Positions 1 through 8,747 of a stretch of 64,000 bases of DNA are shown piece by piece (within the stretch, counting starts at the first letter, position 1; each line of letters starts with the position of its first letter). The notes beneath the pieces are model-generated. The model ran no database searches. It saw nothing but the letters and a program-made list of their open reading frames with translations, and had not been told where the DNA came from. The position numbers and the translations under genes are program-made. The stretch lies in contig JBFWWU010000020.1 in the NCBI GenBank assembly GCA_050246015.1, positions 12,979 to 76,978 on the forward strand, given 5' to 3'. Origin of the DNA: JTS-AC122 sp050246015. Its GTDB lineage: Bacteria; Planctomycetota; Phycisphaerae; Phycisphaerales; UBA1924.

Positions 1-913
1 GCGGCGGCGGATCGTCCGGAATGTCGCCGAAGGGTGGAGAACTCACCGAAAACTTCAGCACCCGCTTGACGGCGGACCCGGCCACCCCCTCGGGTTCTCC
101 CGCGGCACGCTGCGCGTTCCCCAGCGCGATCGCCGAGAAAACATCCGCGGCCACCCAGTACCGCATCTGCCAATCCCACATCGTCGCCAGTGACGGATCC
201 TTCGGAGCGTTGTCGAACGGCGGAATGTCCAGGAATGACTTCATGTCCGCGTAGAACGAGAGCGTCATCGCCTGCCGCCGGTACATGTTCAGCCGCTCGG
301 TGAGCAGTCGCTCCTTCACGGTCTGATCCTGATCCGGCGTCAGCGAGGTTTGGCCGCTCTGCGCGAGCAGCGCCTGCGTGTACGTGTCCTTGGACTGCTT
401 GAGCAACTCGCCGATGCGGGAGGCGTCCGGTGGCGCGCCCGCGCCAACGCTTTCAAGCATCTTCTGGTGCGCCGTCAGGAAATACGCCCGCCGCATCGCG
501 TCCTGGCTCACCTGCTTGTTCCCCGCGCCGTACTTCGGGAACACCCCCGCCTCCAGGGGCCGGCGCCGCTTCTCGCCTTCGCCCTGATTCAACTTGACCG
601 CTTCGGACCCGACGCCCGACGACTCCGCCTTGAGCGAATCTCGCCGCGCCTGGATGAACTCGATCGTCTTGCGGTTCAGCGGCGCCTGCTTCTCGAACAG
701 CTTCTCATCGGGCTTGCGCACCGACGGGACCGTGTAGTTCACCGAGAACGAACTGAACTCGCTCAGGTCCTTCTGCGCCTTGGACTGGTGGTCCTTCACC
801 AGTTTGGCGTGCATCTTGTTGCTGAAGTAGTACCCCGTCGGCGCGGCGACCAGCGCCACCCCGCTCAGTACCAGGATCAGCCAGTTGGACTTTGCCCAGG
901 TCCCAAAGCTCAT
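1..913 (-). CDS. Membrane-anchored pilus-associated protein (Amuc_1100-like position), 3' end outside window
   Basis: The reading frame is open from an ATG at 913 to the window edge, about 304 residues, and continues beyond it. A short N-terminus is followed by one membrane helix (about residues 11-30, WLILVLSGVALVAAPTGYYF) and then a long polar, helical periplasmic part. The start overlaps the stop of the pilM-like gene by ATGA, so the two are translationally coupled. In Akkermansia and planctomycetes a one-helix protein of this shape (Amuc_1100 type) follows pilM, and the N-terminal layout (tryptophan, helix, TGY, NK) resembles it. This is inferred from architecture and context; PilN/PilO-type inner membrane platform protein is the alternative. 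Confidence 0.6.
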   Translation of the reverse strand, partial: MSFGTWAKSNWLILVLSGVALVAAPTGYYFSNKMHAKLVKDHQSKAQKDLSEFSSFSVNYTVPSVRKPDEKLFEKQAPLNRKTIEFIQARRDSLKAESSGVGSEAVKLNQGEGEKRRRPLEAGVFPKYGAGNKQVSQDAMRRAYFLTAHQKMLESVGAGAPPDASRIGELLKQSKDTYTQALLAQSGQTSLTPDQDQTVKERLLTERLNMYRRQAMTLSFYADMKSFLDIPPFDNAPKDPSLATMWDWQMRYWVAADVFSAIALGNAQRAAGEPEGVAGSAVKRVLKFSVSSPPFGDIPDDPPP

Positions 914-3111
914 ACGCCACCTTCCTTGTCCGAAGTCTTGATGTACGCTTCCCACGTGATGATGAAGTACGAGACCGTCGAGCCCGGCTTGAACACCGGG
1001 GGTGCCTTGGGCAGCGGAGCGAGGTTGTCAAGATTTGTCTGACCGCCGGCGCCGCCGGGTGAACCGGCGTTGCTCGACGCCCCTGGACGCAGGCCGTTGA
1101 CCAGCATGTCGTCCCACGTGAAGCCGTTGCTCTTGTCGGGCAGGCGGCTTTCATCGCGCCCCTTGCCACGGTTGCCCCCCGTATCCGCCGGCGGCACAAA
1201 CCCCGGCGTGACATTCAGGTTATTGTCCGGCTGCGTGTTGTCCGCGATCTTTTCCGTTCGATCCAGTCGCCACTCGACGTGGTGTATGTCGTAGGGCACC
1301 AGTTCACGCCCCGGGGCCGTGTTCTTCGCGTTGTCCGTCAGCCACTGCCACACGGCGTCGCGGATGAACTCCACCGCGTTGGGATCATCCGGGCCCTTCG
1401 TCTGCGCCGTCGGCCGGGTCGTCGCTACCTGAAGCGTCACGATCACGCGCGGAGGCCCCTCGCCCCGGTAGAACTTGGGATCTTCGCCCGCGGGAACACT
1501 CCCGTCCGGCGTGGCCGCCACGTCAGGGGCCGGCGGCGGCGGGGCCGGTCGGTTCGCCTCCGGCGTGCCACGCTGCGGAGCCGCGCCCCGCCCTTCGGGT
1601 TGGAAGTACGGCGAACTGTCCGCCGGTGCGAACGGTGCGTACTCGTCCGACGCGCCCTGACCCGTGTATTCAGTCTGCAACTTCACGAACCGAAGCCCCT
1701 CGGGCGACCCGCCCGCATCCCCCGCCTTCTTCGCCATCGAGTCCGCTCGCGCCATGATCTTGCCCACGTCGTCCGTGACCCATGGAATCACGTTCCGCCC
1801 GTCCAGCAGCAGCAGCGTGTTCGCGGCGTTGTAATCCGGGACAAACGAACTATCCACCTGCTTCCACATCCCGTCCAGTTCCCGCTTGGCGCTCACCGCT
1901 TGCTGGATCGACGAGGGTGTCCGGTCAGCCGTGATCTTGGCGTTGTCCAGGAAGAACTTGAGGAAACTCGCCCCGCCCGCGACCAGCGACAGCGCCGCCG
2001 CGATCGCGAACCACTTGGTCTTGCCCTTCCACATCGCGTCACGCAGCACCGCCGTCGGAACCAGGTTCGCGTTGATCGCCCCGTACCCCAGTCCCTGCAG
2101 CGCCAGCCCGTAGGCGGTCGCCAGATTGAGCGTGGCGGCCTGGAACTCGCCCGACTGCGGACCGTCGAACGACAGCCGGCTGAACTGCGGGAGTTGCACC
2201 ACTTCCATCTGCAACTGCTGCCCAAGGTACTTCTTCAGCCCCGGCAGGTTGAACGTTGATCCGAAAACGATCAGCCGCGTGAGGTTGGCATCGCGGTGCA
2301 GCGACTGGTAATACCCGATCGACCGCTGTACGTCCTGCGCCAGGTTCGAGAAGACCGGCCGCATCGCCTGGAAGACGTGCCGCGCGTGCTTGCTGGTCTC
2401 CGCCTCTCGCTTGAGTTTCTCCGCCTTGCTGTACGTCAGTTGGAACGCCTCCACCAGCGCCTCGGTGAACTGGTGCCCCCCGATCGGGAACGTCCGCACC
2501 CAGACACGCCCGGCTTCAGCGACGATCAGGTCCGTGCTGACCGCGCCGACGTCCAGGATCACCGTTCCCGGCGTCGTGTCCGAGAAGTTCAGGTCATACG
2601 CCACCGCGTTGAACACCGAGATCGGGCTCACGGTCACGTAGTTCGGCGTGATACCCACGTCGCCCCACGCCGCCAGCCGCTCCATCACCGCGTCCCGACG
2701 CATCGCGAAGATACCGACTTCCAGGTCCGGAGAGTCCTTGTTCGCGAACGTCTGGTAGTCCCACTCGACCTCTTCCAGTGGAAACGGGATCTGCTGGCGC
2801 GCCTCGAACTCCACGATGCTGGCCACTTTCTTCGGCTCCACCGGGGGGAGTTTCGCGAAGCGGGCAAACGCCGAGTTGCCAGGGACCGAGATCGCGATGT
2901 TCTGGTTGCTCAGGTCGCGCTGGCTCACCAGTTCGCCCAGCGCCACGCGCGTCGCCTCACCCACGTCAAGATCCGGCGTCGAAAGCACTTTCTTGTGTGG
3001 GATCACCAGGAAATCGAGCACCTTGAGGTTCTCGCCGTCGGCTTGCAGTTTCAGCGCCTTGATCGCGCCCGAGCCCAGTTCGATGCCCCAGCAGACGTTG
3101 GATGATGCCAT
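910..3111 (-). CDS. pilM: Type IV pilus assembly PilM-like ATPase with C-terminal membrane extension
   Basis: Residues 1 to about 350 have the actin/FtsA-like ATPase fold of PilM, with the phosphate loop WGIELGSGAIKALKL at residues 8-22 and a second nucleotide-binding segment around VILDVGAVSTDLIV. PilM is the cytoplasmic ring component of the type IV pilus machine. At 733 residues this is about twice the usual length: a membrane helix near residues 367-388 is followed by some 340 residues with a Pro/Ala-rich stretch and a beta-rich end. That part sits where a separate PilN would be, so a PilM-PilN type fusion is plausible but inferred. The stop overlaps the start of the next gene. Confidence 0.8.
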   Translation of the reverse strand: MASSNVCWGIELGSGAIKALKLQADGENLKVLDFLVIPHKKVLSTPDLDVGEATRVALGELVSQRDLSNQNIAISVPGNSAFARFAKLPPVEPKKVASIVEFEARQQIPFPLEEVEWDYQTFANKDSPDLEVGIFAMRRDAVMERLAAWGDVGITPNYVTVSPISVFNAVAYDLNFSDTTPGTVILDVGAVSTDLIVAEAGRVWVRTFPIGGHQFTEALVEAFQLTYSKAEKLKREAETSKHARHVFQAMRPVFSNLAQDVQRSIGYYQSLHRDANLTRLIVFGSTFNLPGLKKYLGQQLQMEVVQLPQFSRLSFDGPQSGEFQAATLNLATAYGLALQGLGYGAINANLVPTAVLRDAMWKGKTKWFAIAAALSLVAGGASFLKFFLDNAKITADRTPSSIQQAVSAKRELDGMWKQVDSSFVPDYNAANTLLLLDGRNVIPWVTDDVGKIMARADSMAKKAGDAGGSPEGLRFVKLQTEYTGQGASDEYAPFAPADSSPYFQPEGRGAAPQRGTPEANRPAPPPPAPDVAATPDGSVPAGEDPKFYRGEGPPRVIVTLQVATTRPTAQTKGPDDPNAVEFIRDAVWQWLTDNAKNTAPGRELVPYDIHHVEWRLDRTEKIADNTQPDNNLNVTPGFVPPADTGGNRGKGRDESRLPDKSNGFTWDDMLVNGLRPGASSNAGSPGGAGGQTNLDNLAPLPKAPPVFKPGSTVSYFIITWEAYIKTSDKEGGV

Positions 3112-3458
3112 GGATCAATCCTCGGTTACCCCTCCCCAGTCCTGACGCTCGCGGCGTGATACACGCCGCTTACACCCGTGCGAGCGCCCCGCGCTCCCGG
3201 CGCCGGCGCCCACTTCCCTTCATCATTGTCCCACATGGCCGTTCAGTGCGTGCATTCCACCAGAATCTCATGACGAACAAAAACGCGGGGAAAACACTAG
3301 GCACTCGACAAGCCGTTCACGCATCCGCGGGCGGCCGATTTGTCCGACACCGCCACCGCGCGACCCTTTCCACCGAACGCGCCGCGCGCACGACGCCGCC
3401 CGGCCTCCTTCAGCCGCTCACCCTCCGATACGCCTGCCGCTCCGCTCGGTTCCGTCCC
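3112..3458. other. Intergenic region upstream of pilM
   Basis: About 350 bp between the pilM-like start and the stop of the upstream membrane protein gene on the same strand. I see no gene, tRNA or convincing terminator. Open frames crossing it have poor composition. It presumably carries the promoter of the pilus genes, but I cannot point to clear -35/-10 boxes. Confidence 0.4.
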
Positions 3459-3845
3459 TCAGTCCCGATCTTCGGGCTCACCCTCCGAGTCGCCCCCGTC
3501 GAGTTCGTGCCGGTCCATCCGAACGGAAGACACAACCGTTACCAGGCAGATCCCAACAAGCACCCACCAGCGCTCCCGAGGGACCTGCACCGGTGTCACA
3601 TGCGACGGGAACACCCACACCGCGACGTGATACCCGACAATCAGCAGCGCCACGGCTACCAGCAGCCGAGACGCCTCGCTGACCTCTCCCAACAGGGGCA
3701 GCCGAATGCTCCTCTGCATTCCGCCGGCCTCGGCGTGGCGCCGCGGCCGTGTCTTCCACAGCACGATACCCCCGACCACCACCAGCAGCACGCCCAGCGC
3801 TGCCTGGATCCACTGCGTCAACGTGAGCGCTTGCAGGTACGACAT
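3459..3845 (-). CDS. Small integral membrane protein, unknown function
   Basis: This is a 128-residue protein with three predicted membrane helices, near residues 10-30 (WIQAALGVLLVVVGGIVLW), 57-77 (ASRLLVAVALLIVGYHVAVWV) and 90-107, and an acidic C-terminal tail. It lies 54 bp downstream of an aminotransferase gene on the same strand and may be co-transcribed with it. I do not recognise a family. Confidence 0.65.
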   Translation of the reverse strand: MSYLQALTLTQWIQAALGVLLVVVGGIVLWKTRPRRHAEAGGMQRSIRLPLLGEVSEASRLLVAVALLIVGYHVAVWVFPSHVTPVQVPRERWWVLVGICLVTVVSSVRMDRHELDGGDSEGEPEDRD

Positions 3846-3899
3846 CGCGGGGAAACGCCTTGGAAAGCCGGCGCGACGACGACTCCCACGACCGGGGTC

Positions 3900-5099
3900 C
3901 TATTGACCCTTCAACACGCCGACGAGGGCTTCAAGACCGCCCCGGAGTGTCTGACGCGAGACCGCGAAACTCAGCCGGAAGTGCGTGTCTCGGTTCGAGA
4001 AGACGCTCCCGGGCACGATCATCACCTTGCGATCCAGGCACCTGAGGAAGAACTGCTCCCCCGACATTCCCAACTTGGCGGGGATCCGTGGAAAGGCATA
4101 GAACGCCCCGCCGGGCGAGACCACTTCGGTGACCTCGCTCAGACGCGAAACGACCTCGTCGCGGTGTTGCTCGTACTCGGCGACGTTCGCCGAGACATCC
4201 ACATCCAGCGCCGCCACCGCGCCCACCTGCAGCGGATGCGGCGCGCAGACATACGTGTACTGTTGTAACTTCGTCATCGCCGCGATCAGCGCCGACGGTC
4301 CGACCGCGTAGCCCAGACGCCACCCCGTCACGCCGTAGGTCTTCCCGAACCCCCGCACCACCAGCGTGTTGTACAGCGAATCCGGCAGCCGCGCCGGCGA
4401 CGGACACACCCGCCGGCCTCCCGGGTGAACCCCCTCACGGGAATCCGAAAACGTGAACTCGTCGTAGATCTCATCCGAGATAAGCAGCACGTTCTTCCGC
4501 CGGCACAGGTCCAGCAGGTCGGCGCATTCTCGCTGCGTCATCACCACGCCGGACGGGTTGCCGGGGGAGTTGAGCAGCACGATCTTCGTGCGCGCCGTGA
4601 TGAGCGGCTCGACGCGCTGCGCCGTCATCTTGAAATCAGGGTACGTGTCGCACCGCACCGCCTTGCCCCCCGCGAGATTGGCCAGGTGCGGATACAGAAC
4701 GAAGTACGGATCCGGGATGATCGCTTCGTCGCCCGGACCGATCAGCGCCAGGAACGCCAGGACGAGCGACGCCGAAGTGCCGGGACTGACCAGCAGCGCG
4801 GGAACGTCCGGGTGCCCGTTCGGCGGGCCGGGGTCCACGTTCCAGTTGAGGTCTCGCTTCAAATGCTGCGCCAGCCGATCGCGCAGCGGCTGAATCCCCT
4901 GTGTCACCGTGTACCCATTGCGGTCCGCGTTGATCGCCTCGACCGCGGCGCGCTTCACCGCGTCCGGCACCGGGAAGTTCGGCTGCCCGATCGAGAAATC
5001 GAACTTGTCCTTCAGCCTCGCGCCGATCTCGAACACGCGCCGTATACCCGATGCGTCGATCGCTCGCGTCCGGTCCGCAAACAGGCGTTCAAAGTCCAT
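3900..5099 (-). CDS. Class I/II PLP-dependent aminotransferase
   Basis: This is a 399-residue fold-type I aminotransferase of the AspC/DapL-like class. It has the substrate/PLP loop LLNSPGNPSG, the PLP-ring aspartate in VLLISDEIYDEF, and the Schiff-base lysine in VRGFGKTYGVTGWRLGY. The serine usually two residues before this lysine is Gly here. It carries an arginine near the C-terminus (RLSF) suited to an alpha-carboxylate. These enzymes move amino groups between amino acids and 2-oxo acids in the cytoplasm. The substrate cannot be told from sequence; aspartate, alanine or an aromatic amino acid are possible. The ATG start at 5099 gives a typical family length. Confidence 0.88.
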   Translation of the reverse strand: MDFERLFADRTRAIDASGIRRVFEIGARLKDKFDFSIGQPNFPVPDAVKRAAVEAINADRNGYTVTQGIQPLRDRLAQHLKRDLNWNVDPGPPNGHPDVPALLVSPGTSASLVLAFLALIGPGDEAIIPDPYFVLYPHLANLAGGKAVRCDTYPDFKMTAQRVEPLITARTKIVLLNSPGNPSGVVMTQRECADLLDLCRRKNVLLISDEIYDEFTFSDSREGVHPGGRRVCPSPARLPDSLYNTLVVRGFGKTYGVTGWRLGYAVGPSALIAAMTKLQQYTYVCAPHPLQVGAVAALDVDVSANVAEYEQHRDEVVSRLSEVTEVVSPGGAFYAFPRIPAKLGMSGEQFFLRCLDRKVMIVPGSVFSNRDTHFRLSFAVSRQTLRGGLEALVGVLKGQ

Positions 5100-5179
5100 A
5101 GGTCATCGCCATCGTGCAACGTCTCCCAAGTGCACACGGACCGCTGCTCTTTCGATGCCCGCTCGACCAACCGCGCGCG

Positions 5180-5341
5180 TCACTTCTTCGGCACACGCGT
5201 CTTGGCTAGCCCCAGCGCCTTGTCCTTGTTCACGTCGAACTTCTTCTCCGCCACCAACTTGCTGATGCGCTCGGCGCGGGTGAACACGCTGCGGTTCGTT
5301 CCCGAGGTGCTCTTCGTGCGAAGTGATGGATCAAGACTCAT
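5180..5341 (-). CDS. Small basic protein of the Chlamydiae/Verrucomicrobia/Planctomycetes family
   Basis: The 53-residue product begins MSLDPSLR, has the block NRSVFTRAERISKLV and ends near GLAKTRVPKK. This matches my knowledge of the 'small basic protein' family (TIGR04137) restricted to the PVC superphylum. A longer open frame starts at 5386, but the internal ATG at 5341 has AGGA a few bases upstream and gives the canonical family N-terminus. The function is unknown; strong basic charge and small size suggest RNA or ribosome association. Confidence 0.85.
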   Translation of the reverse strand: MSLDPSLRTKSTSGTNRSVFTRAERISKLVAEKKFDVNKDKALGLAKTRVPKK

Positions 5342-5561
5342 GTTCGGATTCCTGTTGGAAGGCGGCTTGAAACCCCGTTGGGGCATCGGTTCGTTTTAGA
5401 GGAAGATGATCTTTGGCGCGCCGACCGCCCATGGCTACGTCCGCGCTCCCCCGTGAGCGCACATCGCCGACGACGAATGAACATCGAACACCATCCGTGT
5501 AGAATGACCCGCCGGGACGCTCTTTCCCGCCGCGGCCGGTCTTTCGAAAGTACTTCCCTAT

Positions 5562-5777
5562 ATGAACAAAAACCTCATCATCCCCATCGTCGCCGCCGTC
5601 CTCGCGTTGGCCGCTTGGCTCATCTTCCGCGGACACTATGAAGGAAAGAAGCAGCAGTGGATCCCCCCGCTGGCCACCTTCGTGGGGGTCCTGATCCTCG
5701 GGAACATCGGCATGGGCTTCGTCCAAGGCATCCGCGAGGCCAGCCGCTCGGGCGGTAAGAAACCCCCGAAGGGTTGA
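5562..5777 (+). CDS. Small two-helix membrane protein
   Basis: A 71-residue protein with two hydrophobic helices (residues about 4-22, LIIPIVAAVLALAAWLIF, and 37-55, LATFVGVLILGNIGMGFV) joined by a short polar loop, and a basic Gly/Lys-rich tail. Third-position GC is high, supporting coding. I do not recognise a family. It lies 80 bp upstream of the next small gene. Confidence 0.6.
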   Translation: MNKNLIIPIVAAVLALAAWLIFRGHYEGKKQQWIPPLATFVGVLILGNIGMGFVQGIREASRSGGKKPPKG

Positions 5778-5857
5778 GGCGTGCCAAAGACACGGGTCCC
5801 ATTGCCGCGTACCCCTGCGAGTCTCCGTCGGCCCCTCAAATCCCCAATGACCTCCAT

Positions 5858-6106
5858 ATGATCCCGAACCGGAAAATCACCCAGATCATCCCCGCCGAAG
5901 GCTGGCTCGCCGTCTATGACTTGGGCTCCGGCGACGTCGCGGATGTACGCACCAGGCCACTGGTCTGCTGGGCACTGGTCGAGGACCTCGGCGAGACCAA
6001 AATCATCGGCGTCAACGCCGAGCAAGCCGCGGGGCACGCCGACTCCGGCACCTTCCTGGGCTTCGCCCGCGTGGGCGAGAGTCTCAGCCGATTTCGCCGG
6101 GAGTAA
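5858..6106 (+). CDS. Small conserved-looking hypothetical protein
   Basis: 82 residues from the ATG at 5858 (MIPNRKITQIIPAEGWLAVY). The open frame extends upstream to 5774 but that part is low in hydrophobic content and overlaps the preceding gene, so the internal start is preferred. The composition looks like a small beta-rich soluble domain (GWLAVYDLG, LVCWALVEDLG). No motif tells me its function. Confidence 0.55.
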   Translation: MIPNRKITQIIPAEGWLAVYDLGSGDVADVRTRPLVCWALVEDLGETKIIGVNAEQAAGHADSGTFLGFARVGESLSRFRRE

Positions 6107-6239
6107 CCGCCCCGGGCACCGTGCGCCGCACGCGGCGTGCTCGCCTTCGCTCCTCCTTGGCTTCGGGGTTCGCAAACCCGATCTCAAAACTCTTCGGTGC
6201 ACGCCTATCCTGCTCGACCACCAGCAAGGAGCCAGGTCG

Positions 6240-6578
6240 ATGGCCGCTCCCCTCGTCGATGCGAAGTCCGCGCAGTTCGTCTCGCTTCTGGACACCTGCC
6301 CCATCGTCCCCGGCGCCACCGTGAGCAAACCCCTGCTCAACGCGCCCGAGGGCAAGGCCGTCATCTTCGCCATGGACCAGGGACAGGAAATCAGCGAGCA
6401 CCGCGCCCCCTTCCTCAGCACGGTGCACGTGCTGGACGGCAGCCTGCAATTCGCGGTGGGCAACCAGGAGCGCCAGATGGGGCCGCACGACTGGCTCCTG
6501 ATGCCACCCAACGCGCCTCACCGCCTCACGGCCCTGGCCCCCACGCGATTCTTGCTCGTGCTCTTCAAGCAAGCCTGA
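6240..6578 (+). CDS. Cupin-domain protein
   Basis: The 112-residue product is a single conserved beta-barrel cupin: EISEHRAPFLSTVHVLDGSLQF resembles the first cupin motif and GPHDWLLMPPNAPHRL the second, with histidines in the expected metal-binding places. The ATG at 6240 follows AAGGAG by a good spacing, so it is chosen over longer upstream starts. Small stand-alone cupins of this type bind metal and act as sensors or isomerases; the ligand is unknown. Confidence 0.8.
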   Translation: MAAPLVDAKSAQFVSLLDTCPIVPGATVSKPLLNAPEGKAVIFAMDQGQEISEHRAPFLSTVHVLDGSLQFAVGNQERQMGPHDWLLMPPNAPHRLTALAPTRFLLVLFKQA

Positions 6579-6732
6579 TCCGTGTCCTCGTCTCCTCTCC
6601 ATCATCTGTCCCATCAACACGGCGCACGTGCCAAGCGGCGCTCATGCGGTGCGTGAGCGGCGGTGTCTCATCGAGCGTGCCGGGCGCACGCGGATCGATC
6701 CGCCCCACGCACGCACGTCATAGACTTCCGCC

Positions 6733-7179
6733 ATGAAGAACGGGCGCATTCTTGTCGCTGTGGACGAGAGCGAGATCGCGTCGACGGCCGTCGTCGCTGC
6801 CGCGGACCTCGCCGCGCGGCTTCGCGGCGAACTCGCACTCGTAACCGTCGTGGACCCCAGGGACGCCGCGGCGGTCGACGGCGGACCTCCCGCTGATGAA
6901 ATGCTCCGCCTCTTGCGCGACGAAGCCGAACGAACGTTGAAGGCCGCTGCAAATGACGCCGCCGCCTGCCCCCCGACGCACCGTTTCTTGCGCGAGGGAC
7001 ACCCCGGACCCGAAGTCTGCGCCTCCGCTCGCGAGTGGGGCGCAGACATGATCGTCATCGGCTCCCACGGCCGCGGCGGCCTCACCAGGCTCCTCATGGG
7101 AAGCACGGCGGAAGCAGTTATGCGCCACGCCCCGTGCCCAGTCCTGGTAATCCCCGCCTCTTCGTGCGCAGCGCATTGA
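6733..7179 (+). CDS. Universal stress protein (UspA family)
   Basis: 148 residues with the UspA fold: N-terminal RILVAVDESEIA and the C-terminal nucleotide-binding signature DMIVIGSHGRGGLTRLLMGS followed by HAPCPVLVIP. The G-x2-G-x9-G-S/T pattern indicates an ATP-binding member. Such cytoplasmic proteins are induced by stress and growth arrest. It appears to be a single-gene unit. Confidence 0.9.
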   Translation: MKNGRILVAVDESEIASTAVVAAADLAARLRGELALVTVVDPRDAAAVDGGPPADEMLRLLRDEAERTLKAAANDAAACPPTHRFLREGHPGPEVCASAREWGADMIVIGSHGRGGLTRLLMGSTAEAVMRHAPCPVLVIPASSCAAH

Positions 7180-7251
7180 CAAGCCACCACTTCTCAAAGT
7201 CGTCTGTTTGAACGGCACCTTGGATGGCGCCTTTGCCGTGTGTACAACGGA

Positions 7252-7283
7252 AAAGCCCTTCGACGTGCTCGTCGAAGGGCTTT
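7252..7283 (-). terminator. Rho-independent terminator after tRNA-Pro
   Basis: A perfect 13-bp stem (AAAGCCCTTCGAC/GTCGAAGGGCTTT on this strand's complement) with a 6-nt loop ends in a short U-run when read on the minus strand. It lies 13 bp downstream of the tRNA 3' end. Confidence 0.85.
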
Positions 7284-7296
7284 ACTCTCAATCAAG

Positions 7297-7370
7297 TCGG
7301 GGTGAGAGGATTTGAACCTCCGACCTTTTCGTCCCGAACGAAACGCGCTACCAAGCTGCGCTACACCCCG
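7297..7370 (-). tRNA. tRNA-Pro (anticodon CGG)
   Basis: Read on the minus strand, the 74-nt cloverleaf has a 7-bp acceptor stem CGGGGTG/CACCCCG, a D-arm with GCGC stem and GG loop, an anticodon stem TTTCG/CGAAA with loop TTCGGGA giving anticodon CGG, and a T-arm GGAGG-TTCAAAT-CCTCT. The discriminator base is A and the CCA end is not encoded. Confidence 0.95.
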
Positions 7371-7508
7371 TCTGGTGAACCCCATTCTAGCCGTCCTTGG
7401 GCCGCGAGCAACCGCCTTCGCGTGCCCGTCGCCGTCCCCGCCGCTCGCCCCCGACGCCCTAACCCGTGTTTCACCTTCTCTTCATCGCGATTGCCCATCT
7501 ACACACGC

Positions 7509-7928
7509 ATGAAGATCCTCGCCGAAACCGCACACCGCGCGGAACTCCACACGCCGGAGTCGATAAACCGGCGGATCCATCGCCAGACCCAGCGCCGAAT
7601 CGCGGCCCTCACCGGGCATCCCGATCGCATCCGGCGTCGACTCGCCGAACTCGATCGCGAGTGGGACGTCGAACGCTGGCTCGAAACAGGCTCCGCGTCC
7701 CTCACCATCTCCGGGCTGATTCTCGGCGTCGCCGTCAACCGGCGCTGGCTCCTGCTGTCCGCAACCGTCCAGGGCTTCTTCCTGCAGCATGCCCTCCAGG
7801 GGTGGTGCCCCCCCCTGCCGCTCTTCCGCGCACTCGGCACCCGCACGCAGCGCGAAATCGAATCCGAACGCCACGCGCTCAAAGCCCTGCTGGCCCAAAG
7901 CCAGGACAACACCGACGACGAACCGTGA
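7509..7928 (+). CDS. DUF2892-like (YgaP-type) membrane protein
   Basis: 139 residues. A charged N-terminal half (INRRIHRQTQRRIAAL...) is followed by two membrane helices around residues 62-95 and the segment GWCPPLPLFRALGTRT, which I recognise from DUF2892/YgaP-like inner membrane proteins. The start at 7509 (MKILAE) gives the typical length. Longer upstream starts overlap the tRNA region and are rejected. Function unknown. Confidence 0.75.
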   Translation: MKILAETAHRAELHTPESINRRIHRQTQRRIAALTGHPDRIRRRLAELDREWDVERWLETGSASLTISGLILGVAVNRRWLLLSATVQGFFLQHALQGWCPPLPLFRALGTRTQREIESERHALKALLAQSQDNTDDEP

Positions 7929-7934
7929 GACCGG

Positions 7935-8747
7935 TCAGGTTGCCTCGCATCCGCCGAATGCCGCCTGTTGCCAGGCCTCCCACCGCGGTGCCTCCCGCGC
8001 GACCGTGGCCGGCCCCTCGTCGCCGTACAGGTAGAACGCCAGCGCCACCATGCTCGAACCACCGCAGTTGAAAGCGCCCAAGGCCGCGACGCCCGGCCCG
8101 GGCTTCTCGATCCGCAGCAGGGCGTCGTATGGATTCTCCGTGTAGTACTCCACGACGCCGCTGAACGCCGGAACACCCTCCGGCGACGTCCATCGCTGCC
8201 CCACGCGCACGCCCTTGAGCCCCAGCGCTCCGGTCGCCGCTTCCCATCCCTGCGCTTCGGAGCCCGCGACCGGAACGACCCACTTCATCCCCGTCGAGCG
8301 CTGCCCGCGGAAGTGCGTCAGGTAGATCCGCAGAGTCCGAAGGAAACTCGGCCATGCCGCCGCGCCGGCTTCCAACTGGTTGTCCCAGTCATCCGTGCTG
8401 GCAAAGAGACTCTGCACAATGCGGACGATGCACCTTCCGCCGGCGCGGGCTTCGACGCTCCACTCGCTCGCGATCGGGGGCGACCCGGGAACCATCCCCT
8501 CGGACTCCGAGGCCCACTTCAGCGGCGGGTTCCACGCCGTCACCGCTGACGTCATCTCCATCCCCGGGCCGAAACTCATCTTCACCGCGACGGGCTTGCC
8601 GCCCTTCTCCTCAAACTCGGTCGGCGCCAGCCACGACGAGATGCCCGGCCCCGTCGCGATCGCCTGCCACACTTCCTCGGGCGTCCCCGGGACCTCGACT
8701 TCGACCTGAACGTAGCGACGCCCGGACACTTCCTTCTTCACATTCAT
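7935..8747 (-). CDS. SRPBCC (AHSA1/START-like) domain protein
   Basis: 270 residues. The N-terminal half carries the AHSA1-type SRPBCC start, VQVEVEVPGTPEEVWQAIA followed by GISSWLAPTEFE, a hydrophobic-ligand cavity fold. The C-terminal half (from about residue 160) may be a second, more divergent copy of the fold. Its ATG overlaps the stop of the upstream HTH gene by 4 bp. Such HTH-SRPBCC pairs are common operons of unknown physiological substrate. Regulation is probably through the palindromic operator at 9374-9393. Confidence 0.82.
   Translation of the reverse strand: MNVKKEVSGRRYVQVEVEVPGTPEEVWQAIATGPGISSWLAPTEFEEKGGKPVAVKMSFGPGMEMTSAVTAWNPPLKWASESEGMVPGSPPIASEWSVEARAGGRCIVRIVQSLFASTDDWDNQLEAGAAAWPSFLRTLRIYLTHFRGQRSTGMKWVVPVAGSEAQGWEAATGALGLKGVRVGQRWTSPEGVPAFSGVVEYYTENPYDALLRIEKPGPGVAALGAFNCGGSSMVALAFYLYGDEGPATVAREAPRWEAWQQAAFGGCEAT

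Noticed and set aside
7194..7385. Short minus-strand open frame over the tRNA
   Set aside because: It lies over tRNA-Pro and its terminator; no codon bias.
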